Shown: one piece after another, positions 15,020 through 27,300 of the stretch | Layout: every line of letters begins with the position of its first letter | Numbering within the stretch: the stretch's first letter is position 1 | From: Baylisascaris procyonis | Taxonomy: Eukaryota > Nematoda > Chromadorea > Rhabditida > Ascarididae | Direction: 5' to 3' | DNA length: 64,000 nt | Assembly (NCBI GenBank): GCA_037389465.1 | Contig: JAZARR010000237.1 | Span: 2,108,001 to 2,172,000, forward strand | Notes under the pieces: model-generated | Databases searched by the model: none | Told to the model about the DNA's origin: nothing | The model's input: the letters and a program-made list of their open reading frames with translations, nothing else | Position numbers and translations under genes: made by a program

Positions 15020-15142
15020 CTATTTCCGCTTAGCAATCTTTTTCATCTTCATCTCTCTCACATACCGCTCTCTCACCTTTACTTCCATTTTAGCATTCGC
15101 TGATCCTGTGACCCATTTGCACACTTTCGACGGTAAATGAGT
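15020..15142 (-). CDS. Candidate terminal exon, minus strand
   Basis: An excellent acceptor (nine Ts and GCAG) is followed by an open phase-0 frame of 40 codons. It reads THLPSKVCKWVTGSANAKM, EVKVRERYVREMKMKKIAK, RK and a TAG stop. An internal AAG|GTGAGA donor at 15076 could instead make it an internal 66-nt exon. The basic end resembles a C-terminus. It could be the last exon of the coiled-coil gene (entry phase 0 matches), which would imply a 9-kb intron, or belong to another gene. No AATAAA was seen just downstream. Confidence 0.38.
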   Translation of the reverse strand, partial: THLPSKVCKWVTGSANAKMEVKVRERYVREMKMKKIAKRK

Positions 15143-15247
15143 CTGCAAAAAAAAAAACTCCGATTTCGGCAGGCGATTATATGAGAGAGGAAATAATACA
15201 CAACGCATATGGATGATAAGCGTGCAGACGCATGAGAGACATAGTAC

Positions 15248-15269
15248 CACACACACACACACACACACA
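15248..15269. repeat. (CA)n microsatellite
   Basis: Eleven CA units, about 100 bases upstream (minus-strand sense) of the candidate exon at 15020-15142. Confidence 0.95.
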
Positions 15270-16106
15270 TAGACACACAACAACGGCTGAAAGGATCTAG
15301 GCGAGCTGTAGGTCACAAGCGGCGTTTGCGGGCACGATGTATTTCACATGGAGACTCATTCCATCCTCGTAAAGGTCATAACATCCATATGTCTCATCGA
15401 AATATCATGTAAGATCATTAGATCATAACTTCAGCGTCAAGCAGTACTTCTGGAAATGCTACAAAGGTAAACTGATATATCTGAACGAATAGAGAATGGA
15501 AAAATATGGGATGCTATCAGATGGTTTTAGTTAACTGATAGGTCTAAAAAGCAACGCAGCAAGAGAAATTGAATCATACGCCTATGTGTGCTTTGTTGGA
15601 GATGCAATATTCTTTGATGTATGCATTGCAAAGGATGTGTAACTACTTCAAAAAATTTGCATTTTATGAGCAAAACGAAAGATATCTCAAAATCGAATTG
15701 CAAAATAAAGATGAGTCTTAACTTTTGCAATTCGTAACAATGAAATCTTTTAAAATAACGTTTCGGAAGTCTTATTCGACCAATTCAAATCTAAAAACTT
15801 TTTAAAAAAACGAAATATTTCATTTAAAAAAAAAAATTCTCTCTAGAGGACTAGCTAGGAAATAAAAAAACAAAAGTTTTCCACCTTGATGAACATTGAA
15901 ATATTCGTTTTGTGTTTGCCGATTTACGTTATAGCGAAATCTCATGTCCGAAATGGATGGACTTCTTTTCACATATTTATTAAAATAGATTTGATTGCTG
16001 GGGATTACAAGAGACTTTTCATGCTAAAACTACTAATAGTAGAGCTCAACAAGCAGACATTTTCTCGCTTGGAGATCAAGAAAAACAGAAGGCCGAAAGA
16101 TCAAAG

Positions 16107-16194
16107 TCTCTCTCTCTCCCTCCCTCCCTCTCTCCCTCCCTCCCTCCCTCCCTCTCTCTCTCTCTCCCTCCCTCTCTCTCTCTCTCTCCCTCTT
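16107..16194. repeat. Polypyrimidine TCTC/CCTC tract
   Basis: Eighty-eight bases containing only C and T on the plus strand, with mirror symmetry of CCTC and TCTC blocks. The opposite strand is pure GA. It generates low-complexity open frames on both strands, which I do not call as genes. Confidence 0.95.
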
Positions 16195-17089
16195 TATCAA
16201 CTTAGAAGCGGCGCTATAGTGCTTGAAAATGGGAAGATTGCTAAAAATGCTACCACCATACGGCTGACACTTTATGTGATTTTTCCAGTTTCCTTTCTTT
16301 ACAGTGGCAAAGGATGCTTGTAACAACACATTCAGAGGCACCATTGTTATAAGCATAAAAAATCTCCCTACTGAGCGAAAAAACATATGCGTTGCTCATT
16401 CTTTTAACTGTAATTAATAGCATCTCATATTGAAGACTCGAATGTTCCACTTAACAAACTATGATAGGTTTGAAAAATATAGAAAAGGCAATTGCTTTCA
16501 GCTGTATTATTTCCGGTATTGACAACAACAAGATGGCTATGGAAAATGGGAGCAGCTGTGGTCAATAGACATCAGACAACATGCCGGCAAAGCAGTATCT
16601 CGTTCAGTAAACTTGCTCATTGCTCAACTTCCGCTTCAAGAATACAACGAGTTCTGATGTTAAATTACAGATATACACTAGAGATATTATTGAGATATAC
16701 GACGCTAGCAGCAGCTTACGAGGGGAGACAAACTTAAGCCGTGCTTGAGTGGAAAAGCGATAGAACATAGATTGAAGGTACATCCGACAAGAGAATGCTG
16801 CAAAAGAAGACGTGCTTTCTGCTGCGAGTGCGAGCATTGAAAGCGACGGCTGAAACTCGCCGAAACGTAGTAGCAGTACCTGTTCGCTAAAGCCACCTTG
16901 TTCGGCGAACAAATCGCTTCGGGCAAGATCGAGATGAGTAAGAAGATTTATTAAAAGAAAATTTGAGGGATATTAGCTTCAACGCTGCGGTTGGATAAAC
17001 CGGTGCACGACACGATAGCTGGTTATGTGCAAAGAGTGAAGCAAAGGGGGTAAATGGAGAAAATGCAAGCGGTCGTAACCGATGAGAGA

Positions 17090-17225
17090 TGTTCTACGTC
17101 TCGAATGGAGACGTAGAACAGCGAGGGAAATGCCTTTCAATCCCTTGGGGACGCCCTAGCAAGTTTAGGTTCTGAATATCCTTAGCGGAGGCAGAGAATA
17201 TTCAGAATCCCTGCAGGGGTTCTTG
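17090..17225. repeat. Cluster of nested short inverted repeats
   Basis: A perfect 13-bp stem (TGTTCTACGTCTC, 17090-17102; complement 17108-17120) with a 5-nt loop is followed by a second pair, TTCTGAATAT at 17170-17179 and its complement at 17198-17207. CCCTGCAGGGG then TTCTTGCAGGG come next. The patch is more GC-rich than its surroundings and shares a CAGAATCCCTGC-like core with the patch at 13.7 kb, suggesting a dispersed foldback-type repeat. Confidence 0.7.
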
Positions 17226-19231
17226 CAGGGAATGAGTGCTAGAAAACGCCTACTTATATCGGGATGTCGTCTTTACACTGCTTATGCTAGCGTTATATAG
17301 AACTATAGTGGAACAGTAATTTTTGAAATCAAGGATCATAAATCCGCAGTAGCAAAAATACAGATAAAATGAGCCAAAGAAATGAAAGAGGAACCCGAGA
17401 AGAAGGTAGTGAATGCTCGTCAAGGTTATGAGTGCTTTCAGGTGTTCATACACATGAAATGGGAATCTCCTCTTCGACTAGCACCTATCAATAGACGTTT
17501 ACTACCAGCCGAGTCAAGTAAAGCCATCAAGAGGTAAAGACTGTCAACAATTTATGATGATGTTGTTGGGGTAAAGCGGTTGAATTCTTTTCTTTTTCAT
17601 ATTTAGCGAAAAAAAAAAGTCAACGACAGCACTTAAACATATACACAGAAACGATCACAAAAGAGGTAAACATGTGACGAGCGCTTTATGATCGTATTCA
17701 GATTATTGGCAATATTGGCATCAATTTGAACCCCTTAAGAGTGCAACTCTTCAAAAAAGAATTTAATACTTTTCAGTGAACAAGAAATACTATTGCTAAC
17801 TTGACTCTGATGAAATTTTGAAAAATTTTTCTTAATTTTTTTTCTCTTTTCCTCGTGGTATCTATCGACAATTGTGGATTAGGTTTGCTATAATTCTGAC
17901 TTATGAATGTTTTCATAATCCCAGCTATATTTGTTGTTCAAAGATCTTTATATCGCAATTAAAAAGAGATATAATGACAACGTTATTCAATAGTAATGAA
18001 AAAATACAACTTAAAAATAACAGAAATGAATCCAAGTATTAAATGCCAGTGCAAAAGAAAAAAACCTTTACGTATACAAATGGTATTTGATGAAAAACTC
18101 GATAGCGTTATGGAAATGCGAAAATATTGTCTCTTCAAAATCAACCTCTTATGCATTTTTGGCAATCGAAATTCTCCTTATCAACGCCTTGCTGGAGGAA
18201 GTGAAATTAGTTTGAGCAATTGTGTGAGTAGTTAGAGAATTTCGATCTCGAAGAATGCTTCATTCAAATCGAATATAGAAAAGATGAGTTCTAAAGCATT
18301 AGACAGATGCAATACAATTTTGATAGCTATCAGTAACAGGAGAATGAAATCCCTCGAAAATGCTTAGAAGGTTAAAACAAAGCAGCTTGCTATATTAAAA
18401 TGAATTTCATATCTTTTGAAACCTAATATTGCTGCTTGAATCACTTAAGTTCGGCCTGCTTCGCTTAGATTTTTCAATGCTTTTCAAAACTGATGAAGCT
18501 AATCGAAAATTCAGCTAAAATACGAAACGTTAGCTCAACGGCTAATAAAAAATATTTCCTTTAAAACTTTCGCATCTTCATAGAATCACGGAGATTTCGA
18601 CGTTTCGGCTTAATAAAAGCTGAAATTTCAATCCTGCAACAGTGGTTTTTAAACTCTTTCACTTGCCCTTCAAAAATATTTGGTCAAGAGACTTAAATTT
18701 CAAATCTCTGATTCAACTACAATAAATCACCGATAGATACAACGTTCGACTGCAAAAAATCCTACTTGAGGCTAAATTGAAACTTTGTTTTTTCTCATTT
18801 CTCCAAATCATTTCTTCCGTCATGCAGTGATTTGATGGCTATGAAAAATGGCGGTCGAATAGGCGAACGTCAATACCACTGACATTTGAATGATTGCACA
18901 AAAAAATTCCATTCTTAACACCGTTCTGCTTTTTTAAGCTATAATATCTCACATACTCTTCCGATGCTCGCTGTAGATGGAAGGTGATTACAAAGAGTTG
19001 CTATCTCCTAACGTTCTTATTGTTATGTTGCTGTATCCGATTACGCTGTTTTATGCTCTAGCTTTTATATTTGTAACTTTTGTACGCGTTGCAACTTTTA
19101 TACACGTACTGATTTATCGTTCACGAAATGTTTTTTTTTTGCAGGTAGATTTTCATCGCCGCGTCTAATCGTTATTTTTTCGTTAAAACATTTTACTAAT
19201 CTTAATTTAGTTGTTGTCATTTCAACCATAG

Positions 19232-19318
19232 AATCGCATCACAAAGAAACGTGCCATGAGAGTCTCTCGCAAGTTCCATAAGGCTTCTTTTCCGTATGTG
19301 GAATTGCAGCAGTACTAA
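19232..19318 (+). CDS. Weak candidate terminal exon, plus strand
   Basis: After CAACCATAG the frame reads NRITKKRAMRVSRKFHKAS then FPYVELQQY and TAA. The basic, aromatic peptide looks like a C-terminus, and local GC is higher than its surroundings. No matching upstream exon was found, so it may be chance. Confidence 0.2.
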   Translation, partial: NRITKKRAMRVSRKFHKASFPYVELQQY

Positions 19319-20316
19319 CGCTGACAGGCGTCATCTTTGAAAAGGAGGATCCCATTTACAAATCCGTCTAAATCAGCAACAGCATAAGCTTATTCAAATG
19401 GGAAGTTTCCTCTTTGCATCGACTGTATTTTGTACAAGCTCACTATTGCCTTAGAAAATATCACTCAAGTGAATGCTACATTGGACTGAGGCCACTGTCA
19501 ACGAACCTCGCTTAAATTACTGCATTGATTAACTAGGTACTTTGCGGAAATATTCAAATGTCTGTTACGATTACATGATACGCAGATTGAGAAGAATTTC
19601 CCACCTTTAATAACTAATTGTAAAGGAGATTTACATTCATCATTACTAAAGAGTGACTACATTCAACTGCCTCCGCTAACGAAGGAGGGGTTTCTGGCAA
19701 AACGATCCGATTTGTGCTTCGACAAAGTTCTTTGCAGATGAAACATCAGCTAATTTTATAAATGCTCCAAGATGCAGACAGACAATTCGCAATTAAGCGT
19801 CATTTATGTGATGCTATTAAATAATGCGGGCGGAACTCGTTCAAATGTGAGTGGAACGACGAGAAAGTTGGACTTTGAACTGGAAGTTACTAAAAAACTA
19901 GAATGCCTTCCAGATATATCTATAAATCGGCACATTTATATGTAAGAAGATGCATTCATACAAATATAAATACCTACTCACTCTTATTACGATGAGTTTG
20001 TGTAAGTTACGTGAAAACATAACTTAGGTAAAGCTATTCAGTATTTAGGAGAGGCGTATAGGCGTGCTGCGAATATTTGATATCCGCTATCTCAGCACTA
20101 AATTAACATTTTTGCTAAGCTTTTGGTGAATACATGCATGACAAATGGAAATGGCTCGCTTATATGACCTTTGCAATCAAAAGAGAACATTTAAAAAAGA
20201 TATTTGAGCTACTGGAGGCGGTTCTTCGAATAAGCGCTGGCAGAAATGATGATACATCGATTGGCACTAGGATCATTCGGTGAATTAGCTAAATAGAAAA
20301 GAACAAGAAACTGCAG

Positions 20317-20522
20317 CTGCGATGGTGGATTGAAGCCGACCATGACTGTATAAAACTAGTGCGACAAGTGGAAAAAACGATGAGACAGCTCGCACAAATT
20401 ACCACACATCGATCCACGGGAAGATGGCGTTCAAATACGCTCTTGAAATCTTTTGTAGAACGCAACCCAACGGATACCGGTCAACACGGCAATCAACGAA
20501 GGGACGTCTATGGTGATGGAAG
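20317..20522 (+). CDS. Candidate plus-strand exon paired with 22997-23345
   Basis: An open segment of 68 codons runs from CTGCAG to GGAAG|GTACGC (exit phase 2). It reads LRWWIEADHDCIKLVRQVE, KTMRQLAQITTHRSTGRWR, then SNTLLKSFVERNPTDTGQH. The frame is open back to 20293, and other acceptors (AAATAG) are possible. The exit phase matches the acceptor at 22996. No family is recognised. Local GC is above that of flanking DNA. Confidence 0.3.
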
Positions 20523-22996
20523 GTACGCAAAAGATGGGACAGAACGAGCTCACACGCGCGGAGACATTTAGAAGCACAACGTCGTCACACAATTACAACG
20601 TAAATTCGCGGAGAACGAAAGAACCGTAGTGCTGACAAAACGGGTAGGAAGTACTTCAATAAAGAAACGAAGTGAGAGAAATTCAACGAGCGCATAATGC
20701 ATCGATAAACCCGTCTTCTTACCATCACTTTCCCGATCATCAATTCCGTCAAAACAAATAGGCAAAAATTGTTATGCAAAATAAAATTTAGTGAAAAGTA
20801 CAAATGATCGAGCAAATGAAAGCGTGTAATATACACTTAGCAATCAAGCATCAAAATACTTAGTAGCCATTTCAATGTTTCTTCAAAGACGAAGAAATAA
20901 AATGTGAACAGTGTTCTCATATTGCAGAGAACAACGAAATTTTCATTGTGCAAATATCATGCATCTTTCTTATAAAATGAACAAAGTTTTCCATTTTAGA
21001 GCTGTAGTTTTGAACTTTTGACAAGAAAAAAAAAAGAAGCGGCAAAAATATAAAGACACATTTAGCATTATGCTGCAAATTTCCACTAGCAAATGTAGCA
21101 AATTTCCATTGACTGAGATACGACAAGAAGATGCTAAATTAAGCTGCATTTAGCATAAATAAACACTGAACATAATAAACAAGATTTAGAAGTTGGTGAG
21201 TATAAATATATGTCAGATAAGATAAAAAATTGTGGTTGAAATTAAATTTTCGTATCATTTTCCAGTCCCATGTGAAATGGATTTCGAATGTAACCATTTC
21301 AAAGGTGATTCATTTGTTTGTTGCAAATAGATGGCACTAATCGAGGGTAGATTTTCATCATTGATGATTTGGCATTTACTCTATGAAGTTTTAGACTAAA
21401 ATTGGAATTTCCGCCAGTTTTTCTCATGCGAATTATTTTTTTTAAGGAAAAGAATTTCAGAAAACTTCAAATTTACTCACTATGAAAAATAATGTAGCAA
21501 TAAATTTGCGTTGATCTCGTCAAAGGAGAAATAAAGCTTTTCAAGTTTAGGTTTAAGGTGGAGCAAAACTCTTTCGTTTAAAAAAAAAAAGCTTTTCGCG
21601 GATTGTTCAATTGCGTAAAAAATTGAAAGTATTGAGGAAATGCCATGATGCGCTCGCCGCTTCCCTATGAGTCGAGATAATCATCAAAAAAAAAAAAAAA
21701 AACGCTTTTCTTGCTTGATTTCACCCGTAAAAAGATTCTAATACTTAAAATATCACGTATAATTTGCGAATTCGGAATGAAGTTCATTGAATGGCAATGA
21801 TTCGACCATTTTTTTTTCATAAGAACGCATTTATAGGCATTCGTTCTTGAAACAAATCGAACGTTCCAAAAAAACAGGTGTGACTTTTTCTAGTGATGCT
21901 TTTAATGTTTCTTATGCAAATTTTGAAAATTTGCGGGGCTAGTGTCAGATAAACTTCAAATCTGCAGCCTGCGCCGAAGTGGACCCTATAAAAACCAATC
22001 TTCAATGCTGATAAAGTGATTCATTTAGGCTTTCCACTATTATAAAAAAAAGCGAATTCCCATCATTTCGTAGAAAATCTATGCGCAGAGAAAAATGTTT
22101 CCAGAAGCGTAATCATTTCATTCGATAAGCAATGAAAAAAACATTTTCTAGGTCTAGAAATAACGGAAGTTTTACACGTTTTCATAGCGAAGGGACCATC
22201 TAAAATTTCGTGACAATTAAAAAAAACAAACAAACAACAACAACAACATAAAACCACGAAAAATAAAACGTTTCTGTGATTAAAAGGTATGAAAAAATTC
22301 AACAATGCATCAAGAGAAATCAATGAAAAGAACGGTTACTTGAATGAAGGGAATGTTATTTTCCGACACTGCAGCGATCCGTAAATCAACGTCTAACTTT
22401 ATCGCTTGGGATGAGATGGAACACTTCTGCTTATTATTCATAACATATAAAATTCTCGAAGGGATGCGCCATTGTTATGTGTTGGACATTGCTCACCGCA
22501 TAAGTTGTATTTTTAGCATCATGCATCATTGTATGCATTAAAATTTAGCGCTAAGTAAACAGTCATGTGAAATACTTGTGATGTGATTGCGCTACGAAAA
22601 TGAAAGATCATGTTCGTTAAACAACTGAGCTCTTTGAAAATGCGCATTGTTAGCAATAACATATGGTTAGCATAATATCTATAACAAGAGATTTTTTGAT
22701 GATTATACGTGCAGCGAGAATTATAATAGAGTGATGTTTATTTGGGAGCAAATTTGTAAAGTCGAGAATCGAAATATGAGAACAGCTAGTGCAATCAACG
22801 CTGATAACAACTGAGGGCTTATGACGAACGAATTAATTGAAAACAGCAAATTAGGCTTTACTAATCATAGAAAACCTTCACAAAATAAACGTTATCAATT
22901 ATAAATGAGCGTAGAATTCACAAACGTAAGCTTTTCTTAAAAAAAAAAGACAAAAAAGACGTTTGAGAAAAACGATCTCGCGTGCGCTTTTTATAG

Positions 22997-23345
22997 GAAA
23001 TTTAAATTGCTCAGCAGCTTTAACAAGAAGTTCAATCATTTAAGTGAACAGTTAAAAAAACTTTTGAAGCATCCGAGTTGCCTGAATAATTTAGCGAAAT
23101 CAGGGATATGGGAAACGAAAATTGTACTGTACGACGAGTTACCACGCACATTTTTCGGAGGCATGAAGAGAGAATTGCACGTTGTGCAAAGAAGCTACCA
23201 CATGGCGGTATCAGTGCTGCAGCATTCGAGAATAGTGACTGGAAACGGCGATGCCGTAACAAGTAGAGTTTCCCTTTTAAAGAAGAGGGACCGAAAAGAA
23301 CGAAAAGGGAGACTGCCTAGACATTTGCGCCTCTCATTTCTATGA
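22997..23345 (+). CDS. Candidate plus-strand terminal exon
   Basis: After GCTTTTTATAG the frame enters in phase 2 and stays open 115 codons to TGA: KFKLLSSFNKKFNHLSEQL, KKLLKHPSCLNNLAKSGIW, TFFGGMKRELHVVQRSYHM and a basic end, KKRDRKERKGRLPRHLRLS FL. Joined to the 20317-20522 exon the split codon becomes AGG. Length and composition exceed expectation for local AT-rich DNA, but no domain is recognised and no AATAAA is evident nearby. Confidence 0.3.
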
Positions 23346-23823
23346 TTTTATTCCCCAAAAGCGTCAATACAACGAGAGGTCAGTTGCTATAGATAAAAGT
23401 TCTTCAGCTAAAGCCCATAGAAAATCTAGGCTTATGTGAGTGATTGCGTATACTGAATGATCTTATTATTCCTCTTGGTGTCTCTATTGTTCCTCTTATT
23501 TAGTACAGATTCGTAACAAGTAGACAAAATTGATTAGGAATCTATCTTGTCAAGTTCTTCCATTTGGTTATATCAAAGAGAAGAATAAAGTGTAAAAAAC
23601 AACAAATTAGTAAACAGACTTTGGGTAAACGCTTAAAGCTTTATGAAGTTAAAACAAATGCATAGATATGCTTAATTACTTATTATAGTTTTATAAAACA
23701 AATGGATAGATAGATGTTTAAAATTCGTAAAGTTTCTCTAGTGGAAAAACAAATAAACAAAGGTGTATCTTGAGCTACTATTAGTTCTGTTTGTTTAAAT
23801 AGAGAGCGTATAGTTAAATGGAT

Positions 23824-23828
23824 AGTCC

Positions 23829-23877
<49 letters not shown>

Positions 23878-23893
23878 ACTAGTCCATTATATA
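23824..23893. repeat. (TA)n flanked by a direct repeat
   Basis: A run of about 45 bases of TA is bounded on both sides by AGTCCATTATATA (23824-23836 and 23881-23893). The duplicated flank suggests slippage or unequal exchange. Confidence 0.9.
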
Positions 23894-24226
23894 CACGACA
23901 TGCTAGATTTTAAGACTAGATGACTAGATGTTAAGGATGCAAAAGTAACACGCAACTGATTACCTATGAGAATAAAAGGTGACCACGTTTCAGCCTTCAT
24001 CCGCTTACGTGTGCACCTGAGTTATGCGCGGGCCATCGTCAAAACGATACGCATGACCCTGTTACTATAAGAAGTTGCGAAGAACAACAACTTAATTCCG
24101 CGTAGAAAGAGAGAGAGATAGATAGAGAGAAAAGTGGAAAGGAAAAGAAATGGAAAAGAAAATTATAAGCAAAACTTATCTTAAAAATGCATGATAAATA
24201 CAAAAGTTACATGAAATGGCACCTAC

Positions 24227-24316
24227 CTCATCGCCATCGTACACTTTCTTCCTTTTGTCCAAAGCAGTCGTTTGAGACGTAGAACTCAAGCCCGTTTTAC
24301 CATCGACCTCCATTTC
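24227..24316 (-). CDS. Tail exon with NLS-like cluster
   Basis: A 30-codon, phase-0 exon from a TAGAGATAG acceptor to GAG|GTAGGT. It encodes EMEVDGKTGLSSTSQTTAL then DKRKKVYDGDE. The KRKK cluster flanked by acidic residues resembles a monopartite nuclear localisation signal. If not spliced, the frame continues 15 codons to a TAA. A further terminal exon must lie to the left if the donor is used; the only candidate I find is at 15020-15142. Confidence 0.8.
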
Positions 24317-27300
24317 CTATCTCTACAAGAACAGCTTGCAACTCAATGTCCAGGGGAATAAGTTACGTAAGAAGAACAATAATAATAAGGCTTTACACGC
24401 CAACGTGCAGTAAAGAAGTATGATACTGACGACTAACATAACTTCAACTGCCAACAAATCTTTAGTAAACAGAGGTACTTGATTGTTGAAATATAAATAC
24501 CCTAAAATTTAAAGTATTATATGAAAGTGAATTCTGATACCCTAAGAGATAAATATGAATATATGTAAGCATAATTGCATTAAAAGGTAATGTAAAATCT
24601 AGTGCTATATAGTGGAAATCAAAGGCGATGTAGTGGAGTAAATAAAATGAAACGAAATAAAAATTAAGGCTTTATTATAAAATAAGTATGTTTGTGACGA
24701 TCGTGAAAATCCTAGGTAAATTGAAACAATGGAAAATAAAAGGTTTTGAGTAAATATGCCAACAAAAATATGGTGGAGAGTCGTGCAGAAAGTTATATTG
24801 CAATGTGAAAGTAAAGAGTTATAAAAGCGGGTAAACGAAATAAATGAAGCCATAATAAGCCATAATAAACGAAAAGTAAAGTCTAAAAATAGTGTAATAG
24901 AAAGATTGAGTATAAAAATTAGAGTATATTTAAATATATTTAGAAAGCAAGTTATATCCAAAAACACTATAATTGAGTATAAAAATTAGAGTATATTTAA
25001 ATATATTTAGAAAGCAAGTTATATCCAAAAACACTATAATTGAGTATAAAAATTAGAGTATATTTAAATATATTTAGAAAGCAAGTTATATCCAAAAACA
25101 CTAAGTTAGAATTCGTACAGTTAAGGCACAACGCAAAAGATGAGTTATCGACATCACGGGTAGCGTTGATTAGTGATCGATAAATTTAAGTGTCAATGTT
25201 GACGGCATAGACCGAACAGTACTATCGCGGGTAGATCAATACGATCCATGCTTGATGTAAGATCTATCGAAACAAAATGAATAATACTTAAGGTTCACTA
25301 AAAGATTCTAACGAAGAAATACTAATATAAGTACAGTAATAAAATGGTAAAACTAACACGTAGATATCCTATAACAATAAACAAAGTAAATTAAATAAAT
25401 AAATGTTAGTCAATATTGCATCGTTGCAAATGTAGTGTTAAAAACTGTTAATCAATAAATCTTTGTATATGTCGTAAAAGCAATCTTACTATAAAAATGT
25501 AAGACCATAATAACCTTATGCCTGCATTGTTAATAAACGAAAGATACTAAAGTCCATTAAAAATTCCGTAAACGAAACTTTGAATACCCTGTCTACTAAG
25601 GTAGACGAACTTATAGACTAATTCTAGTTTACTAATTAATGCTTGATATAAAAATTTTTTTATTTGAGAAACACTGAGACCTTTGCCCCTATAATTTTTT
25701 AGTATTCTTTTACACTTATTAATAAAGTATGCCTTAAATTAGCACAATTTACTTAGGGTTAAGAAGCTGGGAAAGGGACGACTACGATGTACCTGAAGTT
25801 GGCTTTCTTTGAGTGACAAGCCATGACATGCCAGCCATTCTAACCTGCTTACAAAGGCGTAACAAAGTTGTAATTGCTGGATGCAATATCTTTGTTTTAT
25901 TTTTTCGCTGATCTATCGCCATTCCATTCAAAAATGTCATCAAATATGTTCCCGACCCATAAGTGCCCCTAAATGCTTAGACCTTTCGATGAACTAAATG
26001 AAGCGACTGAAACATACAGAATTTTTGTCGGAGAGCTTCTCGCCGAGCAGTTTTGTCGGCGGGGAAGGGGATCACGATGGAGAAATAGGGCAAATGCTTC
26101 CTCAATCGAGATCCTCCACCACACTATGATCGATTCACTTATGAATAGAGTGTTGAGGGATAGGACGCTGTAATATGTTCATAGCTTGTAAGAAAAGCAA
26201 GAAACAAACGTTGAAGTGAGCACAACGGATAAACTGCAAACGGTCAACAAATAACTGAACTTTTACCATAGACATTATTTTCATTCCACCGACATATTCG
26301 GTGTGGTCATAAAAGTATTTTGGAATATTTTAGAGCTACATCAAGCCGCCGAGCCCATAAGATCCATATACGCGATGGAACTTGGGAATCATTAAATACC
26401 TTTGTGGTTGCAACATTGAACCTTGAACATCTTAGTGGAACTTATACGAAGCACTACAGATTCCTCTCCGTGCGAACCTTTCACAGCCAGCTTTACATCT
26501 CTTTGCCAATACAGATAAACCCCCCGCCTCCAATACCCTTAATCTGCAGCTCTTCTGAAGCGCTTATCGATGAGTGGGCTTCCATACTATGAGAAATGAA
26601 GAACAATGTTGGCCAAAGTAATTGCAGCATTGGGCACAATATAGGATATCTGTTACACTGGTGCACGTACAATCGCAACACAGTCGACACAATCCGTTAA
26701 GGTAAATCAATGAGTTTTACATTTATTACGCTACTGGAATAAAACCGAAAGACAACTGTTTATTCTCAGCGATAGATTAAATCAAACAGGAACACACCGA
26801 TCATTCACAAATGAACCAACAAACAAACAACAACCCTTGCGCTCAACAAGAAGGCACATTGGCAGAAAACGAACAAATCGAACAAAAATTTGAGAACACC
26901 GGTCAGAAATAAATTATATAATTGCACTTCACCAAACATACAAAGAGGAGAAAGCAGAGAAGTCTCGCAACATCGAGAATGAAAGAGAATATGCGAATAA
27001 AAATGAGTACAGGAATGGGCACGAATACGACAGCTGTCGTTGTGGAATATAAATTCTCACATATCTGTCACTCCCAACATAAACGACGCTCAGCTCGGCA
27101 GTTAAACTTGTTAAGTTTTATGCTTCTGTCCATGACGTATACACATAGAAATTACTGCAATGATTTTGGTGTGGTTATTTCCCTTCTTTCAAACTTCCCT
27201 CTTTTGCAAATCAAAATTCACAGGCGAACCACACAGAACCGAACAATAATCCAGTTAACCCTCCAAGCGAAAATTTCCCTCAAAAATCATAACGCTCTGA

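Larger units (their letters stand above)
15143..20316. other. Mostly non-coding
   Basis: Holds the CA and TC tracts, the hairpin cluster at 17.1 kb and one weak plus-strand terminal exon candidate at 19.2 kb. The remaining open frames are short and AT-rich. Confidence 0.5.

Noticed and set aside
15886..16323. 145-codon plus-strand frame and overlapping minus frame
   Set aside because: Both run through the TC/GA tract and encode Ser/Leu/Pro or Arg/Glu repeats, so the openness is due to the repeat.
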